From positions 1 to 12,080 of the forward strand of contig CAYWWV010000036.1 of NCBI GenBank assembly GCA_964462185.1: a stretch of DNA of 12,080 bases. The letters are read 5' to 3'. The translations under genes were made by a program, and so were the position numbers. The notes under the pieces were generated by a model. The model was not told where the DNA came from. It worked only from the letters and a program-made list of their open reading frames with translations, and ran no database searches. How positions within the stretch are numbered: the first letter of the stretch is position 1; each line of letters begins with the position of its first letter. Origin of the DNA: RBG-16-57-9 sp964462185 (GTDB lineage Archaea; Thermoproteota; Bathyarchaeia; TCS64). This document shows, piece after piece, positions 7,227 to 12,080 of the stretch.

Positions 7227-7238
7227 GTATTGTAAAAA
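7227..7238 (-). promoter_or_regulatory. TATA-like element of the SRP RNA gene
   Basis: Minus-strand TTTTTACAATAC lies about 23 nt before the predicted 5' end at 7210 and just after the protease stop codon (7250-7248). Its T run might also help terminate the protease transcript. Confidence 0.45.
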
Positions 7239-7247
7239 CGTTGTGGG

Positions 7248-8087
7248 CTATATCGAGACCAGGCCAAACTTGTTGAGGCTGAGGAGGATGTTGAGGACTA
7301 TGAGGCCGGTGAAGGCGTAGGTGGCGCTTTTCTGCAGCTGGGAGCCGGCTTGGTAGCGGGCGGTGAACTCCCTCCACATCTGCCCCCCGTCCAGGGGGCC
7401 GATGGGGAGCATGTTCATCAACGCCAGGTTGATGGAGACAAAGTACAGCCAGTTGCCAAAGACCCGTAGCACGGGTGGGAGTGAACCCCCCACCACTATC
7501 AAAGCCACCACGGTGGCCAGCCCTGTCAAGAGGTTTACCAGGCTCCCCACGGCGTAGATCCTCATCCTCGACCAAGGAGTGGCAGCCCTCAAGTCCTCCT
7601 CCTCGGGCTCCACAGCCCCCCCGAAGGTGACCACAGCTAGGAGGATGGCAGCCGATCTCACCCTCACCCCCTCGGCCCTGCACATGATTCCATGCCCCAG
7701 CTCGTGGGTGAGGATGACTAACCCCGCAGCCAGCAGGAACCAGGGTAGGCTGTTCACCCTCACGGTGACGCCGGGTATGAGGGGCTGGACGGGGGTGGCC
7801 TTCTCGGGGGTGTAGAAGAAGTTCCAAAGGTTCCTGAGAAGCAGCAATGTGATGAACCCTGCCTGCCCCAGGCTGGCAGCCACCCCCACGTTCCCCAGAA
7901 GCCTCCAACCGCCGGGTGCCAGGGATGCCAGCCCCTCGATGGCCCTGTTGAGGGAGGTGGACTTGTAGAGGGCGTAGTAGGGCGAGAGGTCCCACCCCCT
8001 CTCCTGGAGTCTGAGGGTTTTACCCACCAGGTAGAACAGGCTCCAGCCCACCAATAGGGCCAGCAGCGTGGCGGATTCCGGGGACAT
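7248..8087 (-). CDS. Site-2 protease family intramembrane zinc metalloprotease (M50)
   Basis: This is a polytopic membrane protein that cleaves substrates within the bilayer. Counting from ATG at 8087 (279 residues), a first hydrophobic helix covers about 5-21. The zinc site THELGHG (H128, E129, H132) sits in a hydrophobic helix at about 115-135. Further helices are at about 144-156, 180-200, 212-226 and 256-275. The third zinc ligand motif is the Asp of NMLPIGPLDGG (D233), a form of the NPDG motif. All catalytic residues are present. The frame is open to an ATG at 8132, but those 15 codons would run through the TATATT element at 8111-8120, which sits about 28 nt before 8087; a near-leaderless start at 8087 is therefore preferred. 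It is divergent from the nucleotidyltransferase gene and just upstream of the SRP RNA. Its substrate is unknown. Confidence 0.92.
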   Translation of the reverse strand: MSPESATLLALLVGWSLFYLVGKTLRLQERGWDLSPYYALYKSTSLNRAIEGLASLAPGGWRLLGNVGVAASLGQAGFITLLLLRNLWNFFYTPEKATPVQPLIPGVTVRVNSLPWFLLAAGLVILTHELGHGIMCRAEGVRVRSAAILLAVVTFGGAVEPEEEDLRAATPWSRMRIYAVGSLVNLLTGLATVVALIVVGGSLPPVLRVFGNWLYFVSINLALMNMLPIGPLDGGQMWREFTARYQAGSQLQKSATYAFTGLIVLNILLSLNKFGLVSI

Positions 8088-8108
8088 GTCACCTATTCTG
8101 GGTAACCT

Positions 8109-8120
8109 CGAAATATAAGG
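8109..8120. promoter_or_regulatory. Shared divergent TATA element
   Basis: CGAAATATAAGG lies about 28 nt before ATG 8087 on the minus strand and about 31 nt before GTG 8146 on the plus strand. One AT-rich patch thus appears to serve both near-leaderless genes. Two overlapping TATA boxes are plausible; the sequence cannot show which direction dominates. Confidence 0.5.
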
Positions 8121-8145
8121 GGCGCGAACCATGGGGTAGCCGGGG

Positions 8146-8826
8146 GTGGGAGAGTTGGAGGTGGTTTACTCTGGGGAACACTGGCGGCTGCTGGGGGAGT
8201 TGAGGAGGGAGGCTGTCGGAATGATGAGGCCGCTGGCAGAGGCCCACATAGGCTGCCTGGTGTATGGGAGCATAGCCCGCGGAGACATCCACCCCAAGAG
8301 CGATGTAGACGTCTACGTCCCCAACCCGCCCATGCCCACCCTGGTGGAGTCGGCCCTGGAGAGGGCAGGGGTTAAACCAGCCTCCAGGTTCATCGTTAAG
8401 GCCACCCCCACGGCAGCGGCCAAGGGATACCTGGTGGTGGAGGAGGGGAGGAGCTACAGCTTCCCCCTGGAGACCCCGCGGGGGTTTGAGGCCGAATTCC
8501 CCCGGTTCGCCGGTTGCCTAGGGCTGGAGGAGTTGGAGGAGGGGCTAAGGGTGCCGGGGGTGAACAAGGAGTTGATGATCATAGAGCCCACCGAGAGGGG
8601 CCACTTGGAGACCCCCTTGGTGGGGGCTGAGGGGAAGGCGGCCCGGCTACTGGGGGTGAGCCTAAGTGTGGTCCGCCAGCGGGTCCGAGTCCTCTCAAGG
8701 CGGAGAGAGGTGGGCCACACCGGCGTCTACTTGAAGAGGGAGCTGTCCCCAGAAGAGTCCTTCGGCCAGGTGTTCAGAGAGATGGCTATCCGCGACCCCG
8801 CCATCAGGCGGAGGAGGAAGCCTTAG
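8146..8826 (+). CDS. Nucleotidyltransferase-fold protein with C-terminal HTH-like segment
   Basis: This 226-residue soluble protein belongs to the Pol-beta-like nucleotidyltransferase superfamily. The signature YGSIARGDIHPKSDVDV gives G41-S42 and the metal-binding pair D53 and D55. A further basic and beta-rich region follows (RFIVKATPT, residues 81-89). Residues 163-185 (GKAARLLGVSLSVVRQRVRVL) look like a helix-turn-helix. The C-terminus is Arg-rich. Relatives modify RNA, proteins or small molecules by transferring a nucleotide; the target here is unknown. GTG at 8146 fits a leaderless transcript from the TATA element at 8109-8120; TTG 8155 and GTG 8161 are alternatives. It converges on dnaG with a five-base gap. 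It is not a minimal MNT antitoxin: it is longer and has no HEPN partner next to it. Confidence 0.8.
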   Translation: MGELEVVYSGEHWRLLGELRREAVGMMRPLAEAHIGCLVYGSIARGDIHPKSDVDVYVPNPPMPTLVESALERAGVKPASRFIVKATPTAAAKGYLVVEEGRSYSFPLETPRGFEAEFPRFAGCLGLEELEEGLRVPGVNKELMIIEPTERGHLETPLVGAEGKAARLLGVSLSVVRQRVRVLSRRREVGHTGVYLKRELSPEESFGQVFREMAIRDPAIRRRRKP

Positions 8827-8831
8827 AGGGC

Positions 8832-10019
8832 TTAGCTCAGGTCCTTGAAGCTGAGGATGTTCAAGCCCCTGGGGATGCGCACCCCCTCGGCCACCCTCTC
8901 CCCTATGATGCTCTTAACCCCCTTCTCCTTGGCCGTGTCGATGAGGCGGCCAGTGACAATACCATCGAAGACCACCGCCTCCACCCCCTCAGAGTTTTTA
9001 AGGGTCTCCACCAGCTCGCTGACGGGCACCCGGCTAACCTCCTCCTCGCCAGAGAAGAGCACGGCCTCCAAGGTTCCCCTCAACTCCTTAGCCGTCTCGG
9101 CGAATTTCTCGGGGACCTTGGGTTTTGGAGGCGCTCTGGGGGGTTTAGGCCTCTCAGCCCTGGGGGGCCTCTCCTTAGCCGGAGGCTGAGCCCCCGCCGT
9201 CAGGCTTTCCAGGGGCACACGTTTCTCCAGGGCCTCCTTAATCTCATCGGGGGTGAGCTCCTCAACCTCCTTCCCCGCGGGAGCCCTGGCCACATATTTG
9301 GGGGGCGCCACCTGCATCAACTCTTGGAGGATCATATCGCCGCCCCGGTCGCCATCCAGGAAGGCCGTCACCTCCTTCTTGGAGGAAAGCTCTCTGATGG
9401 TCTTGGGGACCCGCACCCCCTCCATGGCTATGACCCCTGTGACGCCGCTCTTCAGGAGGTTGTTCACGTCGGCCCTCCCCTCCACCACGATGATCTCCTT
9501 GGAGGAGGAGATGTCGGGGCTGGCAGTCAACCTATCCCGCCCATACTTAACGGCCTTGATCTGGCGGTCAACCTTCTGGACCTCCTCTAACAGGCTCTCG
9601 ATCTCTTGGCCTTCCTTCACCACCCAGCTCCTCATCAACTCCTTGGCCCTTCTAAGGATCTGCTGGCGCTTCTCCACCCGCACATCGGTTATACTCTCCA
9701 CCTTGATGGTGGCGTCACATGGGCCCACCCTGTCCACCGTCTCTATGGCGGCGGCGATTAGAGCCGTCTCGGCTCGGTCTATGCTGCTGGGGATGGTTAT
9801 GGTTCCAGATGTGTTTCCCTTAGAGGACTTGAGCTGGAGGTCTATGCGGCCAATCTTCCCTGATTTGAGGAGTTCCCTAAGCTCCAGCTCCTTGGGGAAC
9901 AGCCCCTCAGTCTGGCCGAAGATGGCGCCTATGACATCATGTTTCTCGACAACACCGTCTACGGTGAAGTTGGCCTTTATGATGTATTTTGCTCCAGTGA
10001 ATTTTTCTGTGTCTTTCAC
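8832..10019 (-). CDS. dnaG: Archaeal DnaG-type primase (Toprim protein)
   Basis: Archaeal DnaG is a Toprim protein found with the RNA exosome and reported to have primase activity in some species. The 395-residue protein has a conserved N-terminal domain (1-165, including KYIIKANFTVDGVVEKHDVI). The Toprim core follows, with IIVVEGRADV (E180) and FLDGDRGGD (D222, D224). A Pro/Lys/Arg-rich linker spans about 278-304 (PPAKERPPRAERPKPPRAPP). The C-terminal domain ends RIPRGLNILSFKDLS. All three acidic catalytic residues are present and length is typical. The start is GTG at 10019; no ATG gives a full N-terminus. It has its own upstream region of about 245 bp shared with the divergent gap gene. 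Confidence 0.95.
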   Translation of the reverse strand: MKDTEKFTGAKYIIKANFTVDGVVEKHDVIGAIFGQTEGLFPKELELRELLKSGKIGRIDLQLKSSKGNTSGTITIPSSIDRAETALIAAAIETVDRVGPCDATIKVESITDVRVEKRQQILRRAKELMRSWVVKEGQEIESLLEEVQKVDRQIKAVKYGRDRLTASPDISSSKEIIVVEGRADVNNLLKSGVTGVIAMEGVRVPKTIRELSSKKEVTAFLDGDRGGDMILQELMQVAPPKYVARAPAGKEVEELTPDEIKEALEKRVPLESLTAGAQPPAKERPPRAERPKPPRAPPKPKVPEKFAETAKELRGTLEAVLFSGEEEVSRVPVSELVETLKNSEGVEAVVFDGIVTGRLIDTAKEKGVKSIIGERVAEGVRIPRGLNILSFKDLS

Positions 10020-10035
10020 TTGTGTTCAACTCTAT

Positions 10036-10044
10036 TGTTTGTAT
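10036..10044 (-). promoter_or_regulatory. Possible TATA element for dnaG
   Basis: Minus-strand GATACAAAC is centred about 21-25 nt before the GTG at 10019, which would give a leaderless transcript. The match to a TATA box is weak. Confidence 0.3.
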
Positions 10045-10203
10045 CACCCTTACCGCAGGGGCCCCTAGAAGAATTTGGGACCTGCCCGGGTTTCCAAGAC
10101 CCTTTTCCTTATTTTTGAAAGCAGGAGAACCTTCCTTCCGGGTTCCCCCAAAGTGAGAGTGATCCACGCGTCCCTCACGACGCTATGTGAAACACTGTTT
10201 AGG

Positions 10204-10213
10204 CACATAAAAA
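10204..10213 (+). promoter_or_regulatory. Possible TATA element for gap
   Basis: CACATAAAAAG-like sequence sits about 57 nt before ATG 10266. A start site near 10235 would leave a leader of about 30 nt containing GGTGAGGG (10252-10259), a ribosome binding site six nt before the ATG. The rest of 10020-10265 shows no gene that I can support. Confidence 0.35.
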
Positions 10214-10265
10214 GATTCCCGATAACGTTAAGTTGGTTGGCTTGTATGTGTGGTGAGGGTTGCCT

Positions 10266-10827
<562 letters not shown>

Positions 10828-10831
10828 GGGG

Positions 10832-11914
10832 CTACCGGGTGATGGTTAGCCGCCTTATTGCCTCCAAGTTCTCTGGTTTTTTCTCGAAGTAGCGGTGGAC
10901 CGGCTCCAGGAGGCTGTTTACGGCCTGGGCCACCGCGTTTTTCAGGTCTAGGGGGTGGAGCTCCCCGGCTTGGTAGGCCTGGGCCAGCTCTTGGTAGCTG
11001 TGGTAGGTTACATCGCCCCCGTATTTACGGGGCCTCTCCACCTCCAGCTTGCCCAGGTGGGGGAAGACCACCATGCGTGCGTGCTCCAGCACCGGGTTCC
11101 CCTCCACCACCTTCTCGGGGCAGTAGGCCTCCCGGTATTTCTCCAAGACCGTCTCCGGGGGGTCGTTGAGCCAGATGGCTCCCTTGGCTATGCTTTTACT
11201 CATCTTGGCCTTGATGGAGTGGTTTATCTCGGTGTTTTCGTCGAAGCTGCCCTCCACCTTGGTGGGTTGGAGGCCTGGGAGGAGGGGGTTGTGGAGGCAG
11301 ACGGGTGTCTTGGCTCCCAAGTGGTGGGCTACTTCCCTGGCCAGCATATGGACCTTGCGTTGGTCTATGCCCGAGCAAGCGGCGTCCAGCTCCAACTGGA
11401 ATATGTCCGAGGCCTGCATGGCAGGGTACATGGCCCACGCCGACTCCACGTTAACCGAGTCTACGCTTCGGCCCATGATGGGCATGGCCCTCAGCATGCG
11501 TTTGAGGCTGGTGGCCTTCATGACTCTGATGACTTTCTCCCAGTATTCCTTTTGGTCTACGATGTCGCTGGCGTATAGGTACTCCACCTCGCCTGGGGGG
11601 AGGCCCAGGGCTGTGAAGCAGTCTTTGAAGTAGTTGGCCGCTGTGGTCAGGTTCTCCATGACTCCCCCCATCTTGTTGTTGATCCAGCCGTGCCACTCGG
11701 CCAGGTAGATGATGAAGTGGAAGCCTGCGTCCACGTAGTCCCTCATCTTTTTGCCTACTATGAGGCCTGTGCCTGCGTGCATGAGGCCGCTGGGCTCGAA
11801 GCCCACGTAGCCTCTGGGGTGGTCGTTGGTCTCTAGGAGGCTTCTCAGTTCCCCTGGGGTGATGATCTCTTGGAGGTTTCTGGATACCAGGTCTAGGCGG
11901 GTTTCAAGGTCCAT
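10832..11914 (-). CDS. tyrS: Tyrosyl-tRNA synthetase, archaeal type
   Basis: This cytoplasmic class I synthetase charges tRNA-Tyr with tyrosine. The tyrosine-pocket motif GYVGFEPSG and the HIGH-like signature HAGT are near residues 35-50. The conserved block YPAMQASDIFQLELDAA lies at about 164-180, and KMSKS at 238-242 (numbered from ATG 11914). Total length is 360 residues, normal for the short archaeal/eukaryotic form, which lacks the bacterial S4-like C-terminal domain. The frame can be extended to TTG at 11929, adding five residues, but ATG 11914 begins the usual N-terminal helix and lies about 35 nt from a TATA-like element. It converges on gap with only four bases between stops. Confidence 0.95.
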   Translation of the reverse strand: MDLETRLDLVSRNLQEIITPGELRSLLETNDHPRGYVGFEPSGLMHAGTGLIVGKKMRDYVDAGFHFIIYLAEWHGWINNKMGGVMENLTTAANYFKDCFTALGLPPGEVEYLYASDIVDQKEYWEKVIRVMKATSLKRMLRAMPIMGRSVDSVNVESAWAMYPAMQASDIFQLELDAACSGIDQRKVHMLAREVAHHLGAKTPVCLHNPLLPGLQPTKVEGSFDENTEINHSIKAKMSKSIAKGAIWLNDPPETVLEKYREAYCPEKVVEGNPVLEHARMVVFPHLGKLEVERPRKYGGDVTYHSYQELAQAYQAGELHPLDLKNAVAQAVNSLLEPVHRYFEKKPENLEAIRRLTITR

Positions 11915-11944
11915 CTCGATCGCATCCAACTCTTTACTGGCACC

Positions 11945-11953
11945 GTTTTTAAG
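11945..11953 (-). promoter_or_regulatory. TATA-like element for tyrS
   Basis: Minus-strand CTTAAAAAC is centred about 35 nt before ATG 11914, predicting a transcript with a leader of ten or so bases. Confidence 0.45.
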
Positions 11954-11992
11954 GGTATAGGGTTGGTGGAGCTGCCCAAATGGGTTCCAAGG

Positions 11993-12015
11993 GGGGGTTT
12001 AAACCCCCGGTTTTT
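11993..12015 (+). terminator. Perfect 16-nt palindrome plus T tract in the right repeat
   Basis: GGGGGTTTAAACCCCC (11993-12008) is followed by GG and five T residues. It has the form of an intrinsic terminator for plus-strand transcription, although no plus-strand gene ends here. Alternatively, TTTAAA may act as a promoter element, or the structure is simply the edge of the repeat. Confidence 0.35.
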
Positions 12016-12080
12016 GACGATAAAAGCGATCAATCCCAGGGGTTTCCAGGCTTCCCCGGGCTGGGGGAGGCTTGGATCGC
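11995..12080 (+). repeat. Right copy of the 86-bp dispersed repeat
   Basis: The final 55 bases (12026-12080) are an exact reverse complement of 29-83, and the preceding 31 bases resemble 84-114 without gaps. The contig stops exactly at the end of the 55-base identity, so the element probably continues beyond the window. It lies upstream of tyrS and is not obviously part of that gene's promoter. Confidence 0.85.

Noticed and set aside
6918..7276. Short open frames on both strands between rad50 and the protease
   Set aside because: The stretch is the SRP RNA; the frames have no codon bias and cross its conserved helices.
8146..8826. MNT antitoxin of a HEPN-MNT toxin-antitoxin pair
   Set aside because: No HEPN gene is adjacent, and the protein is about twice the length of minimal MNT antitoxins.
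9937..10167. 76-residue minus-strand frame overlapping the start of dnaG
   Set aside because: Out of frame with dnaG, overlaps its conserved N-terminus, and its codons are unlike the other genes here.
10172..10259. CCCTCAC (10172-10178) complementary to GTGAGGG (10253-10259) at the gap ribosome binding site, considered as a riboswitch-like switch
   Set aside because: The likely TATA box lies between the two arms, so the upstream arm would not be in the transcript; seven bases could match by chance.
10020..10265. Possible tRNA or C/D box RNA in the dnaG-gap intergenic region
   Set aside because: No T-loop GGTTCRA pattern with matching acceptor stem, and no box C and D pair, was found on either strand.

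Overview
The window looks like a complete contig of a GC-rich archaeon. The evidence for archaea is: an archaeal SRP RNA, an archaeal DnaG-type Toprim protein, an archaeal-type TyrRS, a HerA/NurA/Mre11/Rad50 gene block, and TATA boxes about 25-35 nt upstream of leaderless or short-leader starts. TTG and GTG starts are common and AGG is the favoured Arg codon. I cannot name the phylum. The presence of a class I (bacterial/eukaryotic type) GAPDH instead of the usual archaeal class II enzyme is a useful lineage hint.

Layout: 1-360 holds one copy of a dispersed repeat, a terminator-like hairpin and a possible small or truncated minus-strand gene. 361-552 encodes a 63-residue four-Cys protein. 631-6898 is a tight four-gene operon, nurA-herA-mre11-rad50, the DNA-end resection machinery. 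7210-6888 (minus) is the SRP RNA, whose terminal helix overlaps the rad50 stop codon. It is followed on the same strand (upstream) by a site-2-type intramembrane protease (8087-7248), which shares a bidirectional TATA element with a nucleotidyltransferase-HTH protein (8146-8826). dnaG (10019-8832, minus) converges on the latter. gap (10266-10827) is broken by a 100-N scaffold gap and converges on tyrS (11914-10832, minus). The last 86 bases are a second, inverted copy of the repeat at the left end.

How the genes work together: HerA (hexameric translocase) with NurA (nuclease) and Mre11 (nuclease) with Rad50 (SMC-like ATPase) process double-strand ends for recombination. The most unusual feature is in Rad50. 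At the exact middle of its coiled coil, where a CxxC zinc hook belongs, there is instead a strongly hydrophobic stretch of about 37 residues that reads as two membrane helices, and its ABC signature is not the canonical one. This suggests a membrane-tethered Mre11-Rad50 complex coupled to HerA-NurA, recalling the bacterial YhaO-YhaN pair. The other genes are housekeeping genes and are not obviously linked to it.

The ends of the contig carry a perfect 55-bp inverted match inside an 86-bp imperfect repeat. This is most simply read as a dispersed element at which the assembly broke. No tRNA, rRNA, CRISPR array, transposase or phage gene was seen.
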